From positions 64,765,134 to 64,829,133 of the forward strand of contig NC_077239.1 in NCBI RefSeq assembly GCF_947179165.1: 64,000 nt of DNA. The letters are read 5' to 3'. Made by a program: the position numbers and the translations under genes. Positions 24,926 to 37,461 of this stretch are shown one piece after another (position 1 is the stretch's first letter; the number at the start of each line of letters is the position of its first letter). Below the pieces are notes generated by a model. That model saw only the letters and a list, made by a program, of their open reading frames with translations. It did no database searches and was not told where the DNA came from. Source of the stretch: Solanum dulcamara. Lineage: Eukaryota > Streptophyta > Magnoliopsida > Solanales > Solanaceae.

Positions 24926-25401
24926 AACTTGGTATCAAAGGAATGTCATATCTTTAGGAGTCTTCATGTCGTGTTTAGTAAAGTCTTATTTATAAATGTG
25001 TTGTGCACCAGATTCTATTAGCCAGAAGCTACAAGGCATATTAGAATGTTACCCTTTTGCTTACTCAAATCATGCTATAGAGCTAAGTCATAAGGGTTGA
25101 GTTCTTCAGCTTATGATTGTTATCAGGCTTATTCTCAAACCACCCATAATGAAAATATATAAATAATGTGAATTCTTGCCACTGTGTAGAATATAAAAGT
25201 GTTTTAAAATCAGTAGTATATGACTGAGAAAGTTGAGAGAGGGCACCAAAAGAGAGCTAGGCCCCAAAGGTTTTAGATAGGGGACCAAGGTTGCTCTAGA
25301 CCTTGAGATTTAGGAGGATCACTTTCACCCCCATAATATAAGTCCTAGGGCAGCAGGTTGATCTTTGATGGGCGGTCAGGTCTAGGTAAAAGTTCACTAG
25401 C
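24926..25401 (+). other. Copy E primer-binding site and leader
   Basis: TGGTATCAAAGG at 24930-24941 differs by one base from the initiator tRNA-Met site within its first 11 bases. The following 150 nt parallel the D leader (GTTGTGCACCA..., AGAAGCTACAAGGCAT). After about 25110 the sequence becomes unrecognisable AT-rich debris with no gag frame. Confidence 0.55.
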
Positions 25402-25535
25402 ATCAGACCCTAAAAGTTGGAAAGAGGGAAAATGAAGTTCAAAAAGGGAAACCTTGGAAATTATAGCTTTTTGGGCACCAGGTGAACTTCACAGGGTCCT
25501 TCACAGGCCATGAAGCAGACCACGGGCTGTGAAGA
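25402..25535 (+). repeat. Fragment of an A-type LTR start
   Basis: About 130 bp align with the first 150 bp of the copy A LTR (AGTTGGAAAGAGGGAAAATG compared with 5577; CCATGAAGCAGACCACGG compared with 5690). It breaks off where copy F reverse transcriptase begins. Confidence 0.65.
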
Positions 25536-28500
25536 TAACCTTCAAGACTAGATATGGAAATTTTGAATGGGTTGGAGAACACCCCTGCAGTATTTATGGA
25601 CCTGATGAATAGCGCAATTTATTTCCATATATATATTTTTTTAGATTTTGATAGCAAGAAAGATTGTGTTTATTATTTATATTCTGGTATAGCTAGTTTA
25701 GAGACCGAGCATGGAGATCATGTACAAGAAGTGCTTCAGGTGATCTGAGATCTGAGGTTGTATGCTAAGCTCCTAAAGTATGTATTTTGGTTGCGTTACA
25801 TGGCCTTGTTGGTCCTTATTGTATCAAATGCTAGTATCCAAGTTAACTTACCAAAGACTAAGTCCGTGAAGACTTGGACTAGACTCACGACCACGATAGA
25901 AGTTCATAGCTTTCTGGGATAGCAGGGTATTACAAAAGGTTTGTGAAAGGATTTTCTTCACTTTCAGCATGCTAAATAAAGCTGACTCAAAAAGCAACTA
26001 AGTTCCTATGGATTGCAACCTAAGAGCAAATTTTCCATGAGCCTAAAGATAGATTACTTCAGCACCGGTTCTGACCACACCATAGGGTCTAAAGGAATAC
26101 GCAATGTATTATGGCGCTTAAAGCATTAGGCTAGTTTGTGTTCTAGTGCAAAACAGAAAGGTAGTTACGTATGTTTCTAGACAGTTAAAGAAGCATAAGA
26201 AGAACTATCCCACCCACGATTTAAACTTGGCTATATTTATTCATGCCTAAAGATTTTAAGGCATTATTTGTATATCGTTAATATTGATATATATATATAT
26301 ATACCTATCATAGGTATCTCTAGTATGTTTTAAAATAGAAAGAGTTAAACCTGTGACAACATTGATAGCTTGAAATGACATGGATATCTTATATCGTCTG
26401 GGGAATGCCAATATAGTAGCGAATGCCCTTAGTCATAAGTCTATTGACAATCTATTATATTTGGGAGTGGAGACGCAAGAGATGTTTTAAAAGCTCCATC
26501 AGCTAACTAGTTTGGGTCTTAGACTATTAGACATTAATATGGTTAAGGTCATAGATCAGGAAACAACAATATCACCTCTAGTTGTTAAGGTAAAGGCACA
26601 ACAATACAACGATCCCAGCTTAGAGAAGCTCGGAGGCAAGGCTCAACAACAGAAGCCTTTAGCTTTGGATTTAGTAGGAGTCAAAGTATGTAGATTCAAA
26701 GATCAGCTATGTGTTTTAGATGTTGTAGGCTTTGATAATAGGTTTTTGAAGAGGCACACCATTCTCATTACTCTATTCACCCAAGATCCACCAAAGCATA
26801 CTAGATATTAAGGAGATCTATTGGTAGCACGACATGAAGAAGGACATTGTTGAGTTTCTAGCATAGTGTCCTAATTGACAAAGGTGAAGGTTGAGCACCA
26901 GAAGCCAACTAGGTTAGTCTAGAAGATGGCCACTCCTTTGAGGAAGTGGGAGGCAATTAATATGGATTTTATTACTAGGTTACCTTGATCGTAGAATAAG
27001 TTTGTCTCTATTTTGGGTAATTGTTGATATGCTAAAAAGATCAACCCACTTCTTACCAGTCATAACTACTTTTATGGTCAAATACTATGCATGGCTTTAT
27101 ATTAGAGAAATTGTTAGGTTGCACAGTATCCCAATATCTACTATCTTTGATAGAGGGTCATAATTTATCGCTAACTTCAAGAGTCTTTCTAGAAAAGACT
27201 AGAATGTAGGTTAATCTTAGTACAACCTTTCACGCTCAGATTGACGATCGGGTTGAGCGTATAACTCAGATGCTCAAGGGAAGTTGGGATGACCACTTGC
27301 CTCTTATTGAGTTTGCATATAATAAAAGTTATCATTCCAGCATCAGGATGACACCTTATGAGGCTTTGTATGGGCGGAAATATAGATCCTTCATTAGATG
27401 GTCCAAGGTGTGCTGATTGGAGCCGACTTAGTACAGAAGATAGTGGAGCAGGTTAAACTCATTCGGGTGCAGTTTTTGACAAGTCAAAGCCGATAGAAGT
27501 CATACTCAGATGTGAGACAAAGGTACTTAGAGTTTTGTGTCGATTAATGGGTACTCTTAAAAGTTTCACCTATGGGGAGTATTATGATATTTGGTAAGAA
27601 GTAAAAACTTATTCCATGATTCATTATGCCATATCAAATCATTCATAGGGTAGGACAAGTGGCTTAAGAGTTAGAGTTGCCTTCGGGATAGAATCTATTC
27701 ATTCAGTTTTACATGTATCGATGTTGCAAAAGTGCATAGGAGACCCTTCTCAAGTTGTGCCAATTGAGGATCATAGATGGGTTATCTTGTGAGTAAACTA
27801 CAATTGCCATATTAGATAGTTAGGTTTGAAGATTGAGGACCAAAGATGTGGCTTTTGTTAAAGTATTGTGGAGAAACAAAAATAGAAAAGAGGTGACTTG
27901 GAAAGATGAGGATGGTATGAACCAAATATCCTCATTTGTTTCATACCCAGGGTGATGTCATATTACTTTATATTAATACAGAGAGGTAAGATACCTACTA
28001 TGTCTTTATATTATTGCTTATTAGTATTATTCTTATTGTTGTTTTTTGCTCGCACTGCGATTATAGAGCAATGGTACTTAGTTATTTATGTCATCTTGTG
28101 AGACACCTAGGTTTGTATTTTTTTCATTTCAGTTTCCACGATAATCACATTTAAAAGTGTAATACCCCGTAAGATGAAAAGTAGAACGAAAGAAAAATCT
28201 ACAGAAAAGTCTACTGACCCTAAGTCTATGAGTTGGTCTACAATACGTAGGGACTTGTACGGGTCATAAAAATGAGTCGTAGACACGAGTTTAGGACTAG
28301 ATAATTTACTAAGGCAAAATTAGGGTTGACAAGTCACTTGACAACTCATAGAAATAAAGAAGACTCATAAGAACGAGTCATGGTAAAACTTCAGAGACTT
28401 TTAACTTGTAGGTTTCTCAAGCCTACATGACGAGTGGTTTTTACTACTAGTAAGGAAGTCTAAGAGTCGTAACCACGACCTGTAACCAAAGCTCACAGAC

Positions 28501-30458
28501 TCTATAATTTCTAAGTTTTCAGACTTGCAAGACGAGTCAGTTTGATGACTCATAATCGAAGGACAAGTCGTAAACATGACTCGTAGAAGAAACTTCAGAA
28601 ACTTTTTTTCAGGTCTTTCTTAGGACCTACAGGATGAGTCGATCCTACGATTCATCACTGCATCTACAATTCATAACCCTGTCATAGAGTTGCATGATTC
28701 AAAATTTAATGAGGGGTAGTTTGGTATTTTCCCTACATTTAAATAATGTATGTGGACGTCTTTAAGGACTAGATTCATTAAGTATTGTATCCTAAATACT
28801 CCTAAACTCGTTTATTCCCTTATTATTTTCCTGAGCAAATTCTAGAATTCTCTCCCAAGGTTCCTCAAGAGTTCATCAAGCTTTGGTTAGGGTTTCTTCA
28901 AGATCAAGTATCCTTTCTCAAATTCAAGTCCAATTTCAATCAAGGTATGTGTGAATTGATTCATGAGTCCCTTCCACTCATGGAGTCCAAGGTTTGGTTC
29001 AAAAATCTCATGAAATCTCATTATTTTTAAACTTCAATTTTGATGAATTGTGTTGGGTTGTTTCAATTTCATTTTAAATCATTATAACTGATTATTAGAA
29101 GTATGTTTCTACGTAAATTATATGATTTTAATTTGAATTATGAATTCCCATGCATGATGCTATTTTCTATGACGAATTAGATAAATTATGATTATGTGGT
29201 TCAATGTTTTCAAAGTATTCATATGATTTTCAATCAAATTGATTATGTATATAATTTTTTTCTCTAAATTCAAGTATGAATTATGATAATGAACTATAAA
29301 TACATTTAAGATATGAATTTCATGCAAGTTATGAAGAAAGGTGACTTAGGGCCTAACTATATGAATTATGCAAGTATGATTTATAATGATGACAGAACAA
29401 TACTCACATTGCAATTATGTTATGAAATGAGCTATTCTATGAATTATGAAGTTTATGAACAAGTTATGATATATTCTAAGTATATTTTCTATGTTACGTA
29501 TTCCATTGGATTTGACTTAGCACCGAGTGGACTTGAAGTAGGGGTCCTATCAAAAGCTTTAGTAACAACCTCATGTCTCTTAAACTACGTGCCATTGTAG
29601 ATTGACTTATGTCTTAGCTAGTGGATCCGTATATAGCGTATGTATATGACCCGCCTAGCGGGGTAGAGTCTACATTGGCAAGTAGATTTCCCTTTTTCTT
29701 CATTGTATGGGGTGACAACGCAATTCCATGTTATAGCTCGTATGGTCTTATTATCGATTATGGTTCCTATCACATATATGTATATAATTATTATAGTATT
29801 TTACAATCTTCAACTACGTCTCTTAAATACTTTGATCATTATGGCTTTACTTATCCTCTCTATTATGTGCATTCTTGATCATTGCATCTTATGATTTATA
29901 TTGCATATCATGCCCACATACTTAGTACGTTCAAACGTACTAACACATATTGTTGCCTACATTATGTCATAATGTAGGAGTTGAGGTTGAGGATCATACC
30001 CACACACGTGGCTAGTTGAGCTTCTACGGCGAAGTCTTAGTGAATTCTCATCTATCAAGGGTGGTTTATGAGTTGTTTCTTCTTTCAAAGACTTTTCGTT
30101 ATATTTTATTTTGAGGGTGAGCTAGGGACATATCTTATCCCCCGCCCATATTCATGATTAGAGGCATTAGTTGGACAAGTGTTTGAGTCTATGTTGTCGA
30201 GTTACATTCTTCTTTATGAACCATGGTTTAGACTCTCTTATGATATTTCCGCATTTACTTTACCTTATTCATGCTTTACGATATGTCAAGAGTCTTGATT
30301 GGAGCCTTTTGGGGTTTTGATCATCATGTTATGACTAATCTCTAGGTCGGATCATGACAACAGAAGAGACTCTGCTAAAATCTCGGGAACTCCTAAGGAC
30401 TTAACCACATGGCTTAGATTTTTTCATTCAAAGAAGAATATTTCTAAGGGGGGAAGGA
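25536..30458 (+). pseudogene. Copy F: RT-RNase H-integrase remnant split by a solo LTR
   Basis: It starts in the reverse transcriptase (FKTRYGNFE-like near 25540, then NTPAVFMDLMNS). RNase H traces are at 26100-26330 and the RNase H/integrase linker at 26390-26811 (LGLRLLDI..., GGKAQQQKPLALDL). The integrase core is at 26940-27440 (INMDFITRLP, TKxxHFL, FAYNKSYHSS) and the post-integrase part at 27480-27930. The 3' untranslated part is interrupted at 28157 by a 2.2-kb solo LTR and resumes at 30360 (AGACTCTGCTAAAATCTCGG, matching copy B at 9338), ending in a purine tract at 30446-30458. There are many stops. The family is the same as B and C. Confidence 0.78.
28158..30359 (+). repeat. Solo LTR inserted in copy F
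   Basis: It spans 2202 bp from TGTAATACCCC to GGATCATGACA, with no internal region attached. It is homologous to the A and G/H LTRs (for example GCTAGTGGATCC near 29615). Removing it restores a continuous copy F 3' region parallel to copy B 9320-9430. The flanks AAAAG and ACAGA give no clean duplication, although one deleted A would make AAAAG/AACAG. Its first 500 bp are rich in GAGTCGTA-type repeats. Confidence 0.75.
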
Positions 30459-30796
30459 TGTAACACCCCGACTTTTTAAAATGTGAAAACTAACTCGTAC
30501 TCTTCGTGGAAAGACAAAAAGTGACAAATAAGTTAAGAAGGATGTGATATGACAAATTTCAATTATTCAAGGGTCGTATCTCAACTTTTGAATTCAAACA
30601 AGTTGAAAAATAAAGCTGGTGAAAGTTATCGTTTTCATTTTAAATATTTCTCTGAAATTTGGGTCAAATATCTTAAAGCTTTTCTCCTAATATATAGAGA
30701 TTTAGAAGGCTCATGATCGCTATCAAATCTTAGGTCTACGAGTCTAGTTTCTAATGTATCAAACTGTTCATCCATACAACTTTTGAATAGAGTTAT
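30459..30796 (+). repeat. 3' LTR of copy F, truncated
   Basis: It starts TGTAACACCCCGAC after the purine tract and aligns with the copy B LTR for about 335 bp. It ends abruptly where gag sequence of copy G starts (CTAACCCACCTCCAAGTG). Confidence 0.75.
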
Positions 30797-33556
30797 TCTG
30801 TTTTGGCTAACCCACCTCCAAGTGTCAATATCTCTAATGCAGGATTTTGTGATGCCATCTTGTTATTGACTCGAGCAATGACTGCTCAATTGAATCAACA
30901 AACAGTAACTCCTTTGAGCAAGAATGTTAAGCAAAGGAAAAGGTTGAGTAAAAGGAATGTTAAGAGAGGATGTGACTTTAATCAAAGGATGTCAAAGAAG
31001 GAAACATCTGGCTTGTATTCGAGAGAGAGTAATGGAAAGGAAAAATCCTACCCCTTGTGCTACTGGTGTGGTAAGAATCCTCTAGGAGAGTGCTTGGTCG
31101 GTACAAGAAGTTGTTATGGTTGTGGCAAGAATGGACATAAGAAGAGGGACTGTCAAGTGGCTTCTTGGAAAGGAAGGACGATTCGTCAGCGGGTTGAGCC
31201 TAGTGATTCTTCACCTTGCCCGATCCAGCAGGGTATTTCATCCACTATGTTGAAAACCTTTGAATTTGATGTTTATGCCTTATTACATCTGGGTTCTACT
31301 CTATCATTTGTTACTCCTCATCTTGCTATGAGATTCATTGTTAGTCCCAAGATCGTGCTAGATCCCTTTTGGTCTATACTCTTATTGGTGATTCAGTTAT
31401 GGCTAAAAGTCCATTGAAATGGCCTAGTTACAGTTTTTATAAAATCACCTTAGTTGATCTTGTAGAGCTTGATATGACCGATTTTGATGTTATTCTCGGT
31501 ATAGATTGGCTTCATGCATGTTATGCTTCTATATGTTGTAGGACCTGTGTGGTCAAGTTTTAGTTTCCAAATGAGTCAGTCCTAGAATGGAAAGGTAGTA
31601 ATTTTGTGTTTAAGGGTCAATTCATCTCATGCCTTAAAGCTCGGAAGATGATTTCCAAAGGTTGCATCTATCTACCAACTAGTCTGGGTTAGAGATACTA
31701 ATTCTGAAGCTCCTACTCTTGAGTCATTTTCAGTTGTTAATGAATTCCGAAAGTGTTTTCTAATGATCTCCCGAGTATTTCTCCTGAAAGGGAAATAGAT
31801 TTTGGTATCGATCTTCTCTCCGATACTCAGCCTATCTATATTCCTCCTTATCGAATGGCCCCAAAATAATTGAAAGAGTTAAAGGATTAGTTGAAATATT
31901 ACAATATAAAAGTGTTGTACCATCCGAGAAAAGCAAATATGGTAGCTGATGCTCTTAGTAGATTATCTATGAGTAAGTGTTGCACATGTTGAGGATGAGA
32001 AAAGAGATGTTGGTTCAAGATGTTAATAGATTGGCCCATTTGGGTGTTCTATTGGTTGACATGGAGGATGGTGGTGCTATTGTGCAAAATGGTTTCAAAT
32101 CGTATCTTGTGGCGGATGTTAAAGCTAATCAAGATCATGATCCTAATTTGGTTGATTTAAAGAAAGTGATCACCGAAAAAGTCATTGAGGCTTTCTCCCA
32201 AGGGGGAGATAGTATTTTGAGATATCAAGGCCATTATATATTCTCGATGTAGATGGCTTAAGGGAAATGATATTGAGTAAAGCCCATAGCTCTCAATATT
32301 TTCAGTGATCCTTCCTTTTCAATCTTGATAGCAACGGTGAAGGTAGTAGGTGAGTTATGGCAGATGGGGAGAGAGTAGGTGTTTCTTATTGTCATAATTA
32401 TGGTTGCTTATTCCATTTAAGGTTATAGACGTGGAAAAAGAGCGATATGGGATCTTGTTGTGTAAAAGATAGGTAAGAGTATATTGGTTCACCCTTTTAG
32501 TAGGAGTTATTGCAAATGCAGATGTAGAGATACTAGGGTAGACATGAAGGTTCTTAAGCGATGCTAACTCCAAAGGAGCCATAAAGTGGTTAGAATGATA
32601 GACTTGAATGTGTGATTGTATTTATGTGAGTTATTATAGTAAGTTATGGGTGACTTTTTGTTAAGGGTTTCAAGTAAGTTCATTAGAGTGGTTATAGAGC
32701 TAGGCTTGAATATGGTATGGATGGCATGTGGTTGAATACATGGTGCATTAGGTGTTTTTTTGTTGAGGACCCGAGTTGTGCATAATGCTGTGGAGAAGGT
32801 GAGGTTGATTAGAAAAAGATTGAAGATAGCTCAAAGTCGACAAAAGTCCTACTCAGATGTGAGGAGAAGAGAGCTTGAATTTGAAGGTAATGATTGGGTT
32901 TACTTGAAGATCACCCAGGAAGGGTGTGATGCATGTTGGTAAGAAAGAGAAGCTAAGTCCCCGCTATGTTGGTCCATATCAGATTTTGAGGTAAATTGAC
33001 AAGGTAGCTTATGAGTTGAACTTGCCTTTCGAATTGGCATCGGTGTATCCGGTGTTTTATGTATCCTTGTTGAGAAAGTTTGTTGGTGATCCTAGCCCTA
33101 TTGTGCCTTTGGATAGCGTTGGTCTTAGAAAGAGTCTTTCATATGAAGAGGTTCTGGTTGAGTTTCTATATCAACAAGTTAGGAAGTTGAAGAACTATGA
33201 AGCAGCTTCAGTTAAGGTTTTATGAAGGCCAGGAGGTTGAAAGTTCTATGTGGGAAACCGAAGCCAATATGATGTCACTCTATCCTCATCTCTTTTCTTC
33301 TATTCCTAGTTGAGGTATCTAGTTCCTTCATGATCCATTGAGCCCAAATCATGTGTCATAATCATTCTCATATTTTCATATGCATTCATGTTCATGAAAT
33401 GAGTTTTAAAGTCATGTTTTAGCTTGAGATTGAAGATTCCATGTTTTATGCATTTTCGAGATATTTTGCATTCATGTTAGGCTGTTATGTTCTTTCATAT
33501 TCCATTCATGCTAGTTGAGTCCCATTCGAGGACAAATGTTCTCAAGGGAGAGATAT
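30797..33556 (+). pseudogene. Copy G: internally deleted chromovirus with an inserted foreign segment
   Basis: The gag start (MANPPPSVNISNAGF at 30803) is joined to a basic segment and a complete zinc knuckle CYGCGKNGHKKRDC (31112-31153); the capsid is missing. In protease the catalytic Asp is His (LLHLGSTLSF near 31280). The RT is cut after LKELKD and fused near 31893-31905 to the end of RNase H (YNIKVLYHPRKANMVADALSRLS), so nearly all RT and RNase H are gone. After about 32290 an unrelated segment replaces the integrase core. From 32758 the integrase C-terminus and chromodomain tail resume (QSRQKSYSDVRRRELEFE, LPFELASVYPVF), followed by a purine tract at 33544-33556 and the LTR. It cannot code for its own replication. 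Confidence 0.82.
32290..32757 (+). other. Inserted segment of unknown origin in copy G
   Basis: This roughly 465-bp block begins after the integrase HHCC start (AHSSQY-like) and ends where the integrase C-terminus resumes. It matches no chromovirus domain that I recognise in any frame, and it is homologous to 37462-37925 in copy H. Neither strand has a convincing long frame in both copies. It may be a captured host fragment. Confidence 0.6.
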
Positions 33557-35780
33557 TGTAAGACTCGAAAGTTGAAAAGTTAGAAATCGAGGTCTAGAAA
33601 GAAATTTCTCAGAAAAATCTCAGTTTTTACATTAGGTGATCTCCACAGGCAAGGTTCATAGGTCGTGAAGCACAATACGGGTCGTAGCAGCCACCGTGAT
33701 GAAAGTACTGAAACTCAAGTGTGTAGGGTCAGGGTTCACGACAGGAACCATGGAATATGGTGAGCACCATGAGTCGTGATGCCCTTCGTAGTGGACACCT
33801 CCTAGACCTTCAGAATCCTATTCCAAGTCCCTTATCATAGATGACCACCATGAGTCGTAGTGCCCATAACGGACCGTAGTGGGGCACCCTTCAAGGACCG
33901 TTGTCCAGAAGCTTAAGGCCATGACCATGCCCCACCACCACAGGCCGTGGTGATGTTCACAGACTGTGGTGGGTCCTTCATCCAGGTGAAATTCTAATTT
34001 TAAGTTGGGGGTATTTTGGTCATTCCTTATGTTTTCATTAATGAATGTGGATTGTTTTTGGGACTGTATTCTAACCTATTAACTACCTAATCTCTCCTAA
34101 CCCTCTCATTCCTACCTTAAATCTCTAAATCAAAATTTTCTCTCTAAAAATGTGCTCTCCGAGTCTCCTTCTTCCTCAAATTAATTCTAGGGATTTTTTC
34201 AAGGTCAAGCTTCAATTTCTTCAAGTTAAGGCTTCTAAAGGCTAATATATGTGGGAATTCATCCATGGGTACCTTTCACGCATACAATCCCAATCTTTTT
34301 CCTAAATTTCTCTATGATTTTGATTCAAAAAGCCCTAATTTTATGATGATTGCATTGAATCTTATTAATTATGATATATTCTGTGATTATTGATCAAATC
34401 ATGCATTTAATTGATAATATTTTCATTAATTAGGTATGGGTTGATATAAAGTATATGATCATGCATGTTTTCAATCCAATTTCATAATTTCCAAGTAAAT
34501 TGATCATGTATTCATGTTTCTACCCTAGGTTCAAGGATAAGCTATGATCATGAATGTCAAGTGATTTCAATGAAAACATTATGAATGATTTTCAAGGTTT
34601 ATCAATGACTCATGCAAGGTCTTGAATAATGTTTTAATGATATTTCAAGTAAGTTAATGAAATAATGACTTAAGATCCTTAATGAAGAAGGTGACTTAAG
34701 ATCCTAATGATGTTTCTATGAAAAGGATTCGTAATGATGGAAGGCCTACACCCACATTACATGAATCACATGACAATGAACTAATATTATGAACAAGTTT
34801 CTATGAAGTATGATTATGAAAGGCTTATGATTGATCCCAAGTATGATTTATGATTATGATATGATATGTATTTCGTGGGATGTTGACTTAGCATCGAGAG
34901 GAATTTGAGGTGGAGGCTCGACCTAAGCCTTAGTAACAACCTCTAGTCCCTTAAACTACATTGTCACCATAGGTTTGCCAATATGACCTAGCTAGTGGAT
35001 CCACATATAGTGCTTGATGATGGTAATGTTGGACAGAGTTTACCTTGGCAAGTAGCCTCCCACCTTCTCAATGTGGGGATCATCGGATTCTATGTATTAG
35101 CTCGCATGGTCTTATATATCGGTTAATGGTCCTATCCCACACTAGTTAAAGTAAAGTTATGAAGTTCTCATGATGATAATGTTTAGATGCATTGACCAAT
35201 GAGTTTAATGTTTTAACGTTTTCATAGTTTTACTCATGTTTTAAGATATTGGTCTTGCATTTCATGATTCATATTGATTAGGTCCTATGTTTATTGTTCA
35301 TGCATACTTCTAACATACTTAGTACATTCCATGTACTAACGCATACTTTTTGCCTATATTGTATCATAATGTAGGGACGGACTATCATCGCGCACCTCAT
35401 ATTTGTGAGTAAAGTTAAGCCTAGACTAGCACTTACGGTGAGTCCTCATGCTTTGAGGATAAGACATTTTATTTTCATATCTTCATTTGACTACCTTATT
35501 TCTCTTATGTTGTCATGGGATAGCTAGGAGCTTGTCTTATGCCTCCTTCAAGTTAGTAGAGGCATGTTAGATGTTCATGGAGTCTATGATGTCATATCTT
35601 TTGATGTCTTTACTCCTTTATTGAGATGTTCCCATTGAGACTTTACTTCTGTTTTTATGATTAGATTATTTTCTTACTTACCTTATGTATGCTCACGAAT
35701 AATATGCTAAGAGGCTTGGTAGGGTTCCTTCGTGATTTTAATCATTGTGTCGCACCTAAGGTCTAGCCTAGGTCGTGACA
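33557..35780 (+). repeat. LTR shared by copies G and H
   Basis: It spans 2224 bp from TGTAAGACTCG to TAGGTCGTGACA. The polypurine tract of G abuts its left end and the primer-binding site of H abuts its right end, so one LTR serves as the 3' LTR of G and the 5' LTR of H. It is homologous to the copy A LTR. GGTCGTGGTG-type palindromes cluster at 33650-33980. Confidence 0.85.
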
Positions 35781-35784
35781 AATT

Positions 35785-35796
35785 TGGTATCAGAGC
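35785..35796 (+). other. Primer-binding site of copy H
   Basis: TGGTATCAGAGC lies four nt after the LTR end. It is complementary to the initiator tRNA-Met 3' end. Confidence 0.85.
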
Positions 35797-37461
35797 ACAT
35801 GATTTAAAATTTCCTAGGGAGTCTAATATGTCGCGTTGAGTAGAGTCTCATTCATTGGTATGAAGTGCGCCACATCTATGAATAGGAGGCTATAAGGTGT
35901 CTTAGAAAAAACATCACTTATTTCATGATCTTATCATGTGATAGGGTCGAACTTTGTAGGAATTCCTTCTAAATCATGTCCTACGCATTTCAAAATATAT
36001 CTCATTAAGGAGAAGACAGTCAAAAGATTGATCAAGATGGTAGTCTTTCCGCTCTGGTTAACCCACCTCCATGTGTCGACATCTCTAATGTAAGATTTCG
36101 TGATGCTATCTTGTTATTAGCTCGAGCAGTGAACGCTTAATTGAATCAAAAAACAATTACTCCTTTAAGCACGAATGTTAAAGAAAGGAAAAGGTTGAGC
36201 AAAAGGAATGTTAAGAGAGAAAATGACTTTAATCAAAGGATGTTAAAGGGGGAAACATTTAGCTTGTAATCGAGGGAGAGTGATGGAAAGAAAAAATCCT
36301 ATCCCTTGTGCTACTAGTGTGGTAAGAATCATCCAGAGGAGTGCTTGGCTGGTACAAGAAGTTGTTATGGTTGTGGCAAGAATGGACATAAGAAGAGGGA
36401 ATGCCCAGTGGCTTTTAGGAAGGGAAGAGAGATTCGTGAATCAGCTAGTTGAGCGCAGTGTTTATGCATTATTACATCCGATCATACTTTATCATTTGTT
36501 ACTCCTCATCTTGCTATGAGATTTATTATTAGTCTCGAGATCTTGCTAGAGCCTTTTTCGATCTATACTCATGTTGGTAATTCAGTTGTGGCTAAAAGAG
36601 TCCATTGAAATAGCCTATTACAGTTTTCATAAAATCACCTTAGTTGATCTTGTAGAGCTTGATATGACCGATTTTGATGTTATTCTTGGTATGGATTGGC
36701 TTCATGCATGTTATGCTTCTATATGTTGTAGGACCTGTGTGGTCAAGTTTTAGTTTCCAAATGAGTCAGTCCTAGAATGGAAAGGTAGTAATTTTGTGTT
36801 TAAGGGTCAATTCATCTCATGCCTTAAAGCTCGGAAGAAGATTTCCAAAGGTTGCATCTATCTACCAACTAGTCTGGGTTAGAGATACTAATTCTGAAGC
36901 TCCTACTCTTGAGTCAGTTTCAGTTGTTAATGAATTCCGAAAGTGTTTCCTAATGATCTCCTGCATATTCCTCCCAAAAGGGAAATAGATTTTGGTATTG
37001 ATCTTCTCTACGATACTCAGCCTATCTATATTCCTCCTTATCGAATGGCCCTGACAAAATTGAAAGAGTTAAAGGATCAGTTGAAAGATTATAATATGAG
37101 AGTGTTGTACCATTCAGAAAAAGCGAATGTGGTAGCTGACGCTGTTAGTAGATTGTCTATGAGTAAGGGTTGCACATCTTGAGGATGAGTAAAGGGATGT
37201 TGGTTTGAGTTGTTCATAGATTAGCCCATTTGGGTGTTCGATTGGTTGACTCTGAGGATGGTGGTGTTATTGCAAAAAATATTTTCGGATTGTCTCTTGT
37301 GGGATGTTAAAGCTAATCAAGATCATGATCCCACTTTGGTTGAGTTAAAGAAAAGGGTCGCCAAAAAAGCCATTGAGGCTTTCTCCCAAGAGGGAGATAG
37401 TGTTTCGAAATATCAAGGTTGATTATGTATTCTCGATGTAGATAGCTTAAAGCTCTCGATA
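35797..37461 (+). pseudogene. Copy H: internally deleted chromovirus related to G
   Basis: The leader runs at 35867-36050. The gag start (NPPPCVDISN near 36063) is joined to a zinc-knuckle region (CYGCGKNGHKKREC at 36364-36405), again without capsid. The protease Asp codon is His (near 36473), as in G. RT is fused to the end of RNase H at about 37080-37100 ([28 protein letters not shown] is readable in one frame). Compared with G it has extra small deletions, for instance about 85 nt before the protease and about 23 nt before the inserted segment. No integrase C-terminus or 3' LTR follows. Confidence 0.8.
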
